NCBI GenBank assembly: GCA_964594125.1
Contig: CAZQLL010000018.1
Span: forward strand, 29,524 to 93,523
Source: CAVRZJ01 sp964594125
Lineage (GTDB): Bacteria > Acidobacteriota > Thermoanaerobaculia > Thermoanaerobaculales > Thermoanaerobaculaceae
Length of the DNA: 64,000 nt
Direction of reading: 5' to 3'
The position numbers and the translations under genes were made by a program. Position 1 is the stretch's first letter. Each line of letters starts with the position of its first letter. Under the pieces are notes generated by a model that was given only the letters and a program-made list of their open reading frames with translations, ran no database searches and was not told the DNA's origin. This document shows, piece after piece, positions 29,101 through 36,529 of this stretch.

Positions 29101-29586
29101 GCCGTTCAGGCGCACGGTCGCGACGTTGTCCGCCGCAAACGAACCGACGATGCGGATGCTGCTGTAGAGGGCCAGGTTGACGTTGAGCTGCAGGCGGTAG
29201 GTGTAGGCGCCCGGGGAGTCGACGAGCGGGACCGCGCCGGGCAGCCGTTGCAGCCAGCTCGCGGGCGCCGCGGGCGCCAGCCAGGCCGCGGAGGCGCCGG
29301 TGGCGTGGGCGGGCAGCGCGCCGGTGAGGCCGGGCGGCGCCGCGGTGAGGTGCCAGCGCGGATCCTGCGCCCCCGGTGCGACGTTCCACCCCGTGCCGAT
29401 GTCGGCGCTGACGATCTGGCCGGCGTTCTGGCATGGCGGCAGGACCACGACCTGGTGCGGCGGCGCCGTCCCCTGCGCGCCGGCCCGGGACGCCCAGAGG
29501 AGGGCGGCCAGCATCGGCGCCAGCAGCGAAGACCTCGCAACGGTCCGTGCTTTCCGGCGCAGGCCGGACGGGTTGATGATCGGCAC
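26128..29586 (-). CDS. Large secreted LamG/GEVED/SdrD-B/DUF11 protein
   Basis: An 1152-residue exported adhesin-like protein. After a signal sequence (hydrophobic LLAPMLAALLWASRAGAQ) come a beta-sandwich region, a LamG/concanavalin-like domain (about 220-450: LVAWYPLDEQNG, GDFSIDAWVRAVG, AIDELELFNRALTPQEVVDI), a GEVED-type region (LGDAPDSINHPG to GYPTGETEDYRITP, about 465-680), an SdrD B-like repeat (GRKWHDANADGVQQPGEPGL) and a DUF11 repeat (CDLAIRKSVQPYPPISGQQA, TDTLPPGVQVVSV). The unique C-terminal ~180 residues (EKYPFNGEWDYSWSNVIYLQ onward) form a beta-rich domain found at the ends of bacterial surface proteins. No LPXTG, PEP-CTERM or T9SS sorting tail is evident. It probably acts at the cell surface or is released. 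Confidence 0.8.
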   Translation of the reverse strand: MPIINPSGLRRKARTVARSSLLAPMLAALLWASRAGAQGTAPPHQVVVLPPCQNAGQIVSADIGTGWNVAPGAQDPRWHLTAAPPGLTGALPAHATGASAAWLAPAAPASWLQRLPGAVPLVDSPGAYTYRLQLNVNLALYSSIRIVGSFAADNVATVRLNGAVKASCTGGGCFSAAQPLNITSGFLNGSNHLDITVNNLSNITGLLVAARLEATCLGCVVPPAGLVAWYPLDEQNGATAIDDIAPPPDSLVNNVGTPQPGPVGPPGPNPGPAPVVGMVGAGALYFYGPYVTVAPQAELDLGSGDFSIDAWVRAVGCGPGRFSPIVDKLDTNTNAGFSFYLDQPVPTTANLNLQINGATFTSAGTLVANAQPMANIGPWYFVAVTVDRTAGVGTFYINGSPAGTFTPPPGSVTTTVPMWIGELHTPGARCELAIDELELFNRALTPQEVVDIHHAGASGKCRDYTEIQSDLGDAPDSINHPGAQMLAYSAPPVTAHYPTVHDASLPGWRGPRHLAAKGAVWLGPDVTFEAEADTGADQDGVNNLTPSSGGADHDVRDDGVTPAAVLLPPCGTTQLPFTLSAATTAPPGSYYVNVWYDFTRDGDWDDGFRCAMGPAIDAHGQEWAVQNMVVTVPGNLAPGGFAPFTSPPFVSMAQGSAPLWMRITVSDQPVLAGDNGGPFTSPADLGRGGSAGAAYANGYPTGETEDYRITPLIAELCGRKWHDANADGVQQPGEPGLAGWQIEVTDASGNLVGTAVTGAQGTYCVLVPIPGPNAPPVTYTISEAHQSGWSQTFPSTPGTHTVTITGGSPPAFSPPGPYDFGNRTAAGCDLAIRKSVQPYPPISGQQATFTLTVTNLGDGPCAGVTTVTDTLPPGVQVVSVAQGGSLWNCSVAGAPPPAMVTCTWDASIQPVPPGPLPPISITVNVTAAAGSTLTNCATVHNQNDTNPGNDRSCVSASTPARPSRQLRRRPCVDAEVTVGTGAGKSEKYPFNGEWDYSWSNVIYLQSELGAAGTITQLSFQVDSVIAGYTMTNQAIYIRHTPATGFSDTGYPGTAGYVKVFDGTLTYTGSGWKTVSLDTPFAYDGASNLDVLYESRDGSYNNVGEPVFLYTPGFPESRVRRDFADGAFPSACVACAMFPYVLNTRFHFCQNPP

Positions 29587-29746
29587 TTTGATCTGGACCT
29601 CCGTGCAACAAGAACGGCGGGCCGAAGTGCTCTATTCCCGCCGCCGAAGCGGCGGCCGCAACCCCGACGGCGCGGCACGCGGCGCGTCCGCGCCGCGTGT
29701 GTCGGCGGCGCGCGGGCGCGCCGGTCCGGAGCGCGCACCTCGGTGC

Positions 29747-29792
29747 TATGCTCGGCCGCGATGTCGTGTCGGATCGGGGTGGGAGCGGCGGC
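29747..29792 (+). promoter_or_regulatory. -10 box TATGCT and start region of the GNAT transcript
   Basis: TATGCT (29747-29752) is followed after 8 nt by the ATG of an 11-codon mini-ORF, not by the GNAT start. A GGGAG at 29781-29785 sits 7 nt before the GNAT GTG. Confidence 0.4.
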
Positions 29793-29796
29793 GTGA
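29761..29796 (+). CDS. Leaderless mini-ORF (MSCRIGVGAAA) upstream of GNAT
   Basis: Eleven codons starting 8 nt after a -10 box. The TGA stop (29794-29796) overlaps the GTG start (29793) of the acetyltransferase in a GTGA arrangement, so ribosomes ending here could restart on the main gene. The peptide itself is probably unimportant. Confidence 0.35.
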   Translation: MSCRIGVGAAA

Positions 29797-30245
29797 TCGC
29801 GATCGGGGTCGGCCGCGACTCGGAGCGCGAGTGGGCGGCCCGCCTGATGGCCGCCTCGGAGCCGTGGCTCACCCTCGGGCGCGGCCTCGACGCGTGCCTG
29901 GCGGCGTGCCGGCGGCCCGAGCACGTTCTGTTCGTGGCGCGGCAGGACGGCGAGCCGGTCGGCTTCGTGCTCGCGCATCCGCGCGGCGTGGCCGGGTCGC
30001 CGTACATCGCGGCCGTCGCCGTCGCGCCGGCGGTGCGCGGACAGGGGGTGGGCGCGCTGCTGCTGGAGCACGTCGCGGAGCACTTTCGCGCCGAGGCGCG
30101 GCACCTCTTCCTCTTCGTCTCGTCGTTCAACGCGGCGGCGCGCCGCTTCTACGAGCGCCACGGTTGGCAGGCGGTCGGCGAGGTCAAGGGGCTGATCATC
30201 GACGGCGCCTCGGAGATCCTCATGCACCTGAGGCTGCGGCGGTGA
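29793..30245 (+). CDS. GNAT-family N-acetyltransferase
   Basis: A 150-residue acetyl-CoA-dependent acetyltransferase. The acetyl-CoA motif A is clear (IAAVAVAPAVRGQGVGALLL), motif B contains FNAAARRFYERHGWQAVGEV, and the C-terminal strands end GASEILMHLRL. The substrate cannot be told. The GTG at 29793 is preferred for its GGGAG Shine-Dalgarno; an in-frame ATG at 29748 would overlap the -10 box. The MFS gene follows 13 nt later. Confidence 0.85.
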   Translation: MIAIGVGRDSEREWAARLMAASEPWLTLGRGLDACLAACRRPEHVLFVARQDGEPVGFVLAHPRGVAGSPYIAAVAVAPAVRGQGVGALLLEHVAEHFRAEARHLFLFVSSFNAAARRFYERHGWQAVGEVKGLIIDGASEILMHLRLRR

Positions 30246-30258
30246 CGGGCGGCCGCCG

Positions 30259-31836
30259 ATGAGCGGGGCAAGCGCGGCGCCGCGCCGGGCGCTGTGGTCC
30301 GACCTCGCGCGGGTGGCGAGCGACCCGCGGTTGCGGGCGGTGACGCTGCTTTCGTTCGCCTCCGGGCTGCCGCTCGGGCTGATCTGGTACGCGATACCGG
30401 CGTGGATGACGCGCGCCGGCGTCGACATCAAGGTGGTCGGGCTGTTCACCCTCGCACAGGCGCCGTGGTCGTTCAAGCTGCTGTGGTCGCCGACAATGGA
30501 CCGCTACCCGCTGCCGTGGCTCGGCCGCAAGCGCGGCTGGATCCTGCTCGGCCAGGTCGGTCTGCTCGCGCTCGGGCTGTGCCTGGCGGGCGCCGCCCGC
30601 CGACCCGACGCGGTGTGGGTGGTCGGTGCACTGGCGTTCGCCATCGCCTTCGCCTCCGCGACGCACGACATCGCCTTCGACGCCTATGCCGTCGAGGTGC
30701 TGGCACGCGACGAGCTCGGGGTCGCAACCGGGTGGCGGACCGCGGCGTACCGGCTCGCGATGCTGGTCGCGGGGGGCGCCGCGATCACAGTGGCAGCCGC
30801 GACCTCCTGGGTGTTCGTCAACGCCGCCCTTGCGCTCGCCTACCTGCCGTTCATGTACGTGACCGCAAGGGCGCCCGAGCCGCCGGGCCTGCCGCCGCCG
30901 CCGCGCACGCTGCGCGAGGCGGTGTGGGGGCCGTTCGTCGGCTTCCTCGCGCAGCACCGCGCGCTCGAGATCCTCGCCTTCGTGGTGCTCTACAAGCTGG
31001 GCGACAACCTGACGCAGGCGCTCACCAGGCCGTTCCTCATCCAGACCGGGTTCAACGACGTCGACGTCGGGATCGGCGCCGGCACCGTAGCGGCGGCGGC
31101 GATCGTCGCCGGCACCTTCATCGGCGGCTGGGCCACCGACCGCATCGGCCTCGGGCGGGCGCTGTGGGTGTTCGGCTGCTTCCAGATGTTCTCCAACCTC
31201 GGCTACGCGCTGCTCGCGCACGTCGGCCCCAACCGGCCGCTGATGTACGGCGCGATCGCGTTCGAGCTCGGCTCCTCCGGGCTGGGGCAGGGCGCGTTCG
31301 GGGTGCTGCTGCTGCGCTTGACGCAGAAGCGCTTCTCGGCGACGCAGTACGCGCTGCTCTCCAGCCTGTTCACGCTGCCGCGGATCTTCTCGGGGCCGGT
31401 CGCCGGGGTGCTCGCGGACGCCATGGGGTGGCGGGATTTCTTCATCCTCACGGTAGTGTTCGGGGTTCCCGGCATGGCGATGCTGACGCGCTTCGTGCCG
31501 TGGGGGGCGCGCGAGGTCGAGTTCGCGGTGCTCGCGCCGCGGCGCGGCGCACCGCTGTCGCGCGGCGCGCTGGCGGCATGGGGAGCGGCCGGCGGCATCG
31601 CGGCGCTCGCCGCCGGCGTCGCCGCCCGCGCGCTGGTCGGCGGGCTGCGCGCGCTGCGCGCCGGCACCGGCTTCGACCCGCTGCCGGCCCTCGCCCGCCT
31701 GGCGGCGCCGGCGACCGTCGGCGACTGGCTCGCCGCCGCCGGACTGCTGGTGCTGGGCGCGCTCGGCGCCCTCGCCACCGCCGCGACGCTGGCCGCGCGT
31801 CGCGGCGTTGCGGGCGCCGGCGGTCCGGCTCGATAG
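30259..31836 (+). CDS. AmpG-like MFS permease
   Basis: A 525-residue major facilitator with about 12-14 hydrophobic helices. The N-terminus (LLSFASGLPLGLIWYAIPAW) with AQAPWSFKLLWSPTMDRYPL and LGRKRGWILLGQ matches the AmpG/PAT family, which imports anhydro-muropeptides for cell-wall recycling. TAAYRLAMLVAGGAA and the second-half IGGWATDRIGLGRALWVFG are also family-like. A C-terminal extension of about 100 residues has two more hydrophobic stretches. Cell-wall enzymes (LD-carboxypeptidase at 40 kb, amidase at 53 kb) would fit muropeptide recycling, though they are not adjacent. Confidence 0.8.
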   Translation: MSGASAAPRRALWSDLARVASDPRLRAVTLLSFASGLPLGLIWYAIPAWMTRAGVDIKVVGLFTLAQAPWSFKLLWSPTMDRYPLPWLGRKRGWILLGQVGLLALGLCLAGAARRPDAVWVVGALAFAIAFASATHDIAFDAYAVEVLARDELGVATGWRTAAYRLAMLVAGGAAITVAAATSWVFVNAALALAYLPFMYVTARAPEPPGLPPPPRTLREAVWGPFVGFLAQHRALEILAFVVLYKLGDNLTQALTRPFLIQTGFNDVDVGIGAGTVAAAAIVAGTFIGGWATDRIGLGRALWVFGCFQMFSNLGYALLAHVGPNRPLMYGAIAFELGSSGLGQGAFGVLLLRLTQKRFSATQYALLSSLFTLPRIFSGPVAGVLADAMGWRDFFILTVVFGVPGMAMLTRFVPWGAREVEFAVLAPRRGAPLSRGALAAWGAAGGIAALAAGVAARALVGGLRALRAGTGFDPLPALARLAAPATVGDWLAAAGLLVLGALGALATAATLAARRGVAGAGGPAR

Positions 31837-31852
31837 GCGGCGCCGCCTGCGA

Positions 31853-31866
31853 TAAGATCCAGAGCC
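31853..31866 (+). promoter_or_regulatory. -10 box TAAGAT, leaderless promoter
   Basis: TAAGAT (31853-31858) lies 8 nt before the ATG of the deoxyhypusine-synthase-like gene. Confidence 0.5.
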
Positions 31867-32895
31867 ATGACGACGCCGACGACGCTCCCGACACTCGAGT
31901 TCGTTTTGCGCAACTACAGGAACTTCAACGCGCGCGCGCTGCGCGACGCGCTGCTCGCCTATCGCCGCCACCTCGACGCCGGCGGCACGATGTTCTGGGC
32001 GATGGCGGGGGCGATGTCCTCCGCGCAGCTCGGCATCACGCTGGCGCCGGCGATCCGCGCCGGTCTCGTGCATGGGCTGTCGGTCACCGGCGCGAACCTC
32101 GAGGAGTCGCTGTTCCGCCTGGTCGCGCACCACAGCTACAAGGACTTCCCCGACTACCGGTACTTCACCAAGGAGGACGACGCGCGCATCCTCGAACAGC
32201 GCATGCGCCGGGTGACCGACACCAGCATCCCGGAGGACGAGGCGTTCCGCGCGGTCGAGCAGCACATCGTGCCGATGTGGAAGCGGGCGAGCGAGCGCGG
32301 CGAGCGGCGCTTCTGGCACGAGTACTTCTACGAGCTGGTGCTGGCGATCCCGCCGTCGCTGCACGAGGGCGACCCCGAGGCGTGCTGGCTGCTCGCCGCC
32401 GCGCGCGCGAACCTGCCGCTCGTGGTGCCCGGCCACGAGGACTCGACGTTCGGCAACATCTTCGCGTCGTACGTGAAGAGCGGCGAGTGCAGCGCCGCGA
32501 TCGTCAAGTCGGGGATCGAGTACATGGCGGCGTTCTACGACCAGTACCGGGAGCTCGCCGCCGCCGGCCCCGGCGTCGGTTTCTTCCAGATCGGCGGCGG
32601 CATCGCCGGCGACTTCCCGATCTGCGTCGTGCCGTCGATCAAGTACGACCTCGGGCAGGAGGTGCGCCCATGGGCGTACTTCTGCCAGATCTCGGACTCG
32701 ACGACCTCCTACGGCTCGTACTCGGGCGCGACGCCGAACGAGAAGATCACCTGGGACAAGCTGACGAAGGACACGCCCATGTTCGTCATCGAGTCGGACG
32801 CCACGATCGTCGTGCCGATCATGCTGCAGGCGCTGCTCGAGAGCGCCGCGGACGCGGACGCTGCGGCGGCCCTGATCGCGCGCGCCGTGTCGTAG
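31867..32895 (+). CDS. Deoxyhypusine synthase-like protein
   Basis: A 342-residue member of the deoxyhypusine synthase family. Conserved parts include GGTMFWAMAGAMSSAQLGIT (with the NAD/spermidine-site segment), VTGANLEESLFRL, FQIGGGIAGDFPICVVPSIK and SGATPNEKITWDKL, where the lysine matches the catalytic lysine region of DHS. True DHS modifies eIF5A/aIF5A in eukaryotes and archaea, which bacteria lack; bacterial homologues probably act on small amines (homospermidine or agmatine-type reactions). The substrate here is not known. It sits upstream of yedF-selD but with its own leaderless promoter. Confidence 0.8.
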   Translation: MTTPTTLPTLEFVLRNYRNFNARALRDALLAYRRHLDAGGTMFWAMAGAMSSAQLGITLAPAIRAGLVHGLSVTGANLEESLFRLVAHHSYKDFPDYRYFTKEDDARILEQRMRRVTDTSIPEDEAFRAVEQHIVPMWKRASERGERRFWHEYFYELVLAIPPSLHEGDPEACWLLAAARANLPLVVPGHEDSTFGNIFASYVKSGECSAAIVKSGIEYMAAFYDQYRELAAAGPGVGFFQIGGGIAGDFPICVVPSIKYDLGQEVRPWAYFCQISDSTTSYGSYSGATPNEKITWDKLTKDTPMFVIESDATIVVPIMLQALLESAADADAAAALIARAVS

Positions 32896-32970
32896 CGCCC
32901 GAGGCGCAGGAGCGGAGATGCGGTGGACCCGCTGCGCCGTGCCCACGTCGGGGAGGGAGGGAGAAACGGG

Positions 32971-33579
32971 ATGAACGGGACGAGGACGCTCGACTGCCGC
33001 GGGATGGCGTGCCCCCAGCCGGTGCTGGCCACCCGGGAGGCGCTCGCCGAAGGCGGCGGACCGCTCGTGGTGCTGGTCGACGCCGAATCGTCGTGCACCA
33101 ACGTGCGGCGGTTCGCCGAGAGCCAGGGTGCGCGGGTATCGGTGGTCGAGCGGGACGGAATCTTCACGCTCGCGATCGAGCCGGGAACGGGTGAGCCTGT
33201 CGGCGAGGCGCCGCCGATCTCCTGCGGGGCGCCGGCGGCGGCGCCGGAACTCGTCGTCTACGTCTCCTCGGAGGGGATGGGCCGCGGCGACGAGGCGCTC
33301 GGCGCGGTGCTGATGGCGGCGTTCCTCGACACCCTGGCGCACCTGAAGGGGCGCATCTCCCACCTGATCTTCGTCAACGCCGGCGCACGGCTCGCTGTCG
33401 CAGGGTCGCCGGTGCTGGAGCAGGTGCGGCAGCTCGAGCTGCTCGGCGTGCAGGTGCTGGTGTGCGGCACCTGCCTGAACCACTTCGGGATCAGGGAGGC
33501 GCTGGCGGTCGGGCGGGTGTCCAACATGCTGGAGATCATCGAGACGCTGGCCGCGGCCGGCAAGGTCATCAGGCCGTGA
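32971..33579 (+). CDS. yedF: Selenium metabolism protein YedF
   Basis: A 202-residue two-domain protein: an N-terminal TusA/SirA-like domain (LDCRGMACPQPVLATREAL, with the CPxP cysteine) and a C-terminal DsrE-like domain (VVYVSSEGMGRGDEALGAVL; LGVQVLVCGTCLNHFGI). YedF co-occurs with selenium-using pathways and is thought to handle reduced selenium or persulfide. The ATG at 32971 is chosen because it begins the TusA domain and follows a GGAGGGAGG Shine-Dalgarno. The stop overlaps the selD GTG (GTGA), so the two are translationally coupled. Confidence 0.9.
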   Translation: MNGTRTLDCRGMACPQPVLATREALAEGGGPLVVLVDAESSCTNVRRFAESQGARVSVVERDGIFTLAIEPGTGEPVGEAPPISCGAPAAAPELVVYVSSEGMGRGDEALGAVLMAAFLDTLAHLKGRISHLIFVNAGARLAVAGSPVLEQVRQLELLGVQVLVCGTCLNHFGIREALAVGRVSNMLEIIETLAAAGKVIRP

Positions 33580-34634
33580 GCGGGGGCGGGCGCTACCGGT
33601 TGACGCAGGGCGTCGCCGGCGCGGGGTGAGCGAGCAAGTTACCTCCGGGGGACCTGGAGGCCGCGCTTTCCGGCTTGCCGCTCGCGCGGCATCCCGACCT
33701 GCTGGTGGGCCGCGACACCGCCGACGACGCCGCGGTGTATCGCATTCGCCCCGACCTGGCGCTCATCCAGACCGTCGACTTCTTCACGCCGATCGTCGAC
33801 GACCCGCGCACGTTCGGCCGCATCGCCGCGGCCAACGCGCTGTCCGACGTCTACGCGATGGGCGGCGTGCCGCTGCTGGCGATGAACATCGTGTGCTTCC
33901 CGCGCAAGCGCCTGCCGCTGGAGGTGCTGCGCGAGGTGCTGCGCGGCGGCCAGGAGGTCGTCGACGAGGCTGGCGCCCTGCTGGTCGGCGGCCACTCTGT
34001 CGAGGACCCGGAGCTCAAGTACGGGCTCTCGGTCACCGGCTCGGTGCACCCCGACCGTGTCGTCACCAACGCCGGCGCGCGGCCGGGCGACCGCCTCGTC
34101 CTGACCAAGCCGATCGGCACCGGAGTGATCGCCACCGCGGTCAAGGCGGGGGTGGCGCCCGCCGGCGTGGAGGCGGAAGCCGTACGGTGGATGATCACGC
34201 TCAACCGGTCGGCGTCGGAGGCGATGCAGGAGGTCGGTGTGCGCGCCTGCACCGACGTGACCGGCTTCGGGCTGCTCGGCCACGCGCTCGAGATGGCGCG
34301 CGCGTCCGGTGTGGCGCTGGAGATCGACGGCGCGGCGGTGCCCCTGATCGGCGGCGTGCGCGAGCTCGCGGCCATGGGCATGCTGCCGGCGGGGAGCTTC
34401 GCAAACCGCGCGTTCTGCGCGGCCGAGGTGGACGTCGGGGCCGGAGTCGACCCGCTGCTCGTCGATCTGCTCGCGGACGCCCAGACGGCGGGCGGGCTGC
34501 TGATCGCCGTCGCCGCGGAGCGCGCGGCGGCGCTGCACGCGGCGCTCGCACGCCGCGGCGTGCCGCACGCGGAGATCGGCGCCGCGCAAGCCGCCGGTGC
34601 GGGCGGCGGCCGCATCCGGCTGCGCGCCGCCTGA
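33576..34634 (+). CDS. selD: Selenide, water dikinase (selenophosphate synthetase), selenoprotein with Sec18
   Basis: A 352-residue enzyme making selenophosphate from selenide and ATP. The frame opens at the GTG overlapping the yedF stop and reads MSGGGRYRLTQGVAGAG, then TGA (33627-33629), then ASKLPPGDLEAAL. This matches the SelD N-terminus LTQ-xxxGxG-C/U-xxK exactly: TGA stands at the catalytic Cys/Sec position, with the catalytic Lys three residues on. Downstream motifs are complete: GRDTADDAAVYR, TVDFFTPIVDDPRTFG, AANALSDVYAMGG, GGHSVEDPELKYGLSVTG and the C-terminal GGGRIRLR. Standard gene calling would start at the TTG at 33675 and lose the active site. Decoding needs selA/selB/selC elsewhere. 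Confidence 0.92.
33642..33660 (+). promoter_or_regulatory. Candidate bacterial SECIS hairpin in selD
   Basis: CCTCC (33642-33646) pairs with GGAGG (33656-33660) around a 9-nt loop GGGGGACCT. The stem begins 12 nt after the Sec TGA and the loop lies 18-26 nt after it, within the range of SelB-binding elements. Confidence 0.55.
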
Positions 34635-34689
34635 CGCCCCGATCGCGACGCTGTCGCGCGCGCCGCCCCCTCCGTGGTCAAATGGCGCC

Positions 34690-36519
34690 GTGGACGAGCA
34701 CCCGCTCCTCGACCGCGCGCGGCAGGCGCCCGAAAGCCCCGGCGTCTACCGCTTCGTCGACGCGCGCGGCCGGGTGATCTACGTCGGCAAGGCCAGGCAC
34801 CTGCGCAAGCGGGTGCTGTCGTACTTCACCAAGGGCGTGCAGCCGCGCACCGCCGCCATGCTCGCCCGCGCGCGGGCGATCGAGTTCGTGGTGACCGCCA
34901 CCGAGGTCGAGGCGCTGATTCTCGAGAACCGGCTGATCAAGCAGCACCGCCCGCGCTACAACGTCAATCTGCGCGACGACAAGACCTACCCGTACGTCCT
35001 GCTCACGACCGGCGAGCCGTGGCCACGGGCGCTGCTCACCCGCCGCGTGCGCGACGACGGCCACCGCTACTTCGGCCCGTTTCTCGGCCACGGCATGGCG
35101 GCGCGGGTGATGGACCTGATCCGCACCCGCTCGCAGGTGCGCACGTGCGCCTGGGACCTCAAGCCCGAGGGCACGCTTCCGCGGCCGTGCCTGTATTACG
35201 ACATGGGGGCCTGCCTCGGCCCCTGTGTCGCCGGGCTGACGACCCCGGAGGAGTACGGCCGCGCGGTGGCCGAGGTGGCGCTGCTGCTCGAGGGTCGCCA
35301 TGCCGAGCTGCGCCCCGTGGTGGAGGAGCGCATGTGGGCCGCCGCCGAGCGCCAGGAGTACGAGCGCGCCGGGCGCTACCGCGACATGCTGCGCGCGCTC
35401 GACGAGCTCGAGCGCGGGCAGCACGTCGAGCTCGCCGGCTCGGGCTCGGTCGATGTCGTCGGCGTCGCGGGCGACGGCGTCGACGCGACCGCCGTGCTCC
35501 TCGTGTACCGGGACGGCAAGCTGGTCGACAGCCGCGAGTACCACTGGGAGGGGATCGAGGCGCCGGCCGACGGCGCGCTGGTCGGCGCGTTCGTCGCCCA
35601 GTACTACGACGCCAATCCGGCGGTTCCCGGGCGCGTCGAGGTGCCGGTGCTGCCAGAGGACGCGGAGGCGTTGCAGACGTTCCTCGCCGGCAAGCGGGGG
35701 GCCGCCGTCCGCCTCGCGGCGCCGCGCCGTGGGGCGCGGGCGCGCGTGCTGGCGCTCGCGCAGGACAACGCCCGCGAGGCGTTCCGTCTGCGCTTCCGCC
35801 ACCCGCGCGAGGCCGCCGCCAAGGCTGGCCGCGCGCTTGCCGCCGCGCTCGGCCTGCCCGGCGAGATCCGCCGCATCGAGTGCTTCGACATCTCGCACAC
35901 CGGCGGCGAGGCCCAGGTCGCGTCGCTCGTCGTGTGGGACGGCGGCGCGCTGCAGCGATCCGAGTACCGTTCGTTCAACGTCCGCGCCGGCGCCGGCCCC
36001 GACGATCCGGCGGCGATGGTCGAGGCGGTCGGCCGGCGCTACCGGCGGCGCCTCGCCGAGGGCGGCAGGCTGCCGGACCTGGTGCTGGTCGACGGCGGCC
36101 CGGCTCAGCTCGCCGCTGCACTGGGCGCGCTCGCGGATGCGGGCGCCGCGCTGCCGGCGGCCGCCCTCGCCAAGCGCCTGGAGGAGGTGCACCTGCCGGG
36201 CGGCCGCCCGCCGCTGCACCTCGAGCCCAACGACCCGGCGCGCCTGCTCCTGCAGCGGCTGCGGGACGAGGCGCACCGCGTGGCGATCACCCGCCACCGC
36301 CGCCGGCGGCGGGCGCGCCGGCTGGCTACCCAGCTCCTCGCCGTCCCGGGGATCGGTCCCAGGCGCGCCCAGGCGTTGCTGGCCCGGTTCGGGTCGCTGG
36401 ACGGCGTGCGCGCGGCGACGGAGGCGGAGCTCGCCGGCACCGTGGGGCCGGCGGCGGCGAAGCGCGTTGCGGCGGCGCTGCGGCCCGCCGGGCTTGTGGG
36501 AACCGGAAAGTCGCGCTAA
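34690..36519 (+). CDS. uvrC: UvrABC system subunit C
   Basis: A 609-residue excision nuclease subunit that makes the 3' and 5' incisions in nucleotide excision repair. Domains in order: GIY-YIG nuclease (SPGVYRFVDARGRVIYVGKA), cysteine motif (RPCLYYDMGACLGPCVAG), UVR motif (AAAERQEYERAGRYRDMLRA), RNase H-like nuclease (IECFDISHTGGEAQVASLVV; PDLVLVDGGPAQL) and a C-terminal helix-hairpin-helix pair (LLAVPGIGPRRAQALLARFG). The GTG at 34690 starts the GIY-YIG domain; the upstream open frame is not conserved. Confidence 0.93.
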   Translation: MDEHPLLDRARQAPESPGVYRFVDARGRVIYVGKARHLRKRVLSYFTKGVQPRTAAMLARARAIEFVVTATEVEALILENRLIKQHRPRYNVNLRDDKTYPYVLLTTGEPWPRALLTRRVRDDGHRYFGPFLGHGMAARVMDLIRTRSQVRTCAWDLKPEGTLPRPCLYYDMGACLGPCVAGLTTPEEYGRAVAEVALLLEGRHAELRPVVEERMWAAAERQEYERAGRYRDMLRALDELERGQHVELAGSGSVDVVGVAGDGVDATAVLLVYRDGKLVDSREYHWEGIEAPADGALVGAFVAQYYDANPAVPGRVEVPVLPEDAEALQTFLAGKRGAAVRLAAPRRGARARVLALAQDNAREAFRLRFRHPREAAAKAGRALAAALGLPGEIRRIECFDISHTGGEAQVASLVVWDGGALQRSEYRSFNVRAGAGPDDPAAMVEAVGRRYRRRLAEGGRLPDLVLVDGGPAQLAAALGALADAGAALPAAALAKRLEEVHLPGGRPPLHLEPNDPARLLLQRLRDEAHRVAITRHRRRRRARRLATQLLAVPGIGPRRAQALLARFGSLDGVRAATEAELAGTVGPAAAKRVAAALRPAGLVGTGKSR

Positions 36520-36529
36520 CGTTCCGCAT

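Noticed and set aside
33675..34634. selD as a gene starting at TTG 33675 or as a truncated pseudogene
   Set aside because: The frame upstream of the TGA matches the SelD N-terminus perfectly and starts at a GTG coupled to yedF; Sec readthrough explains everything.
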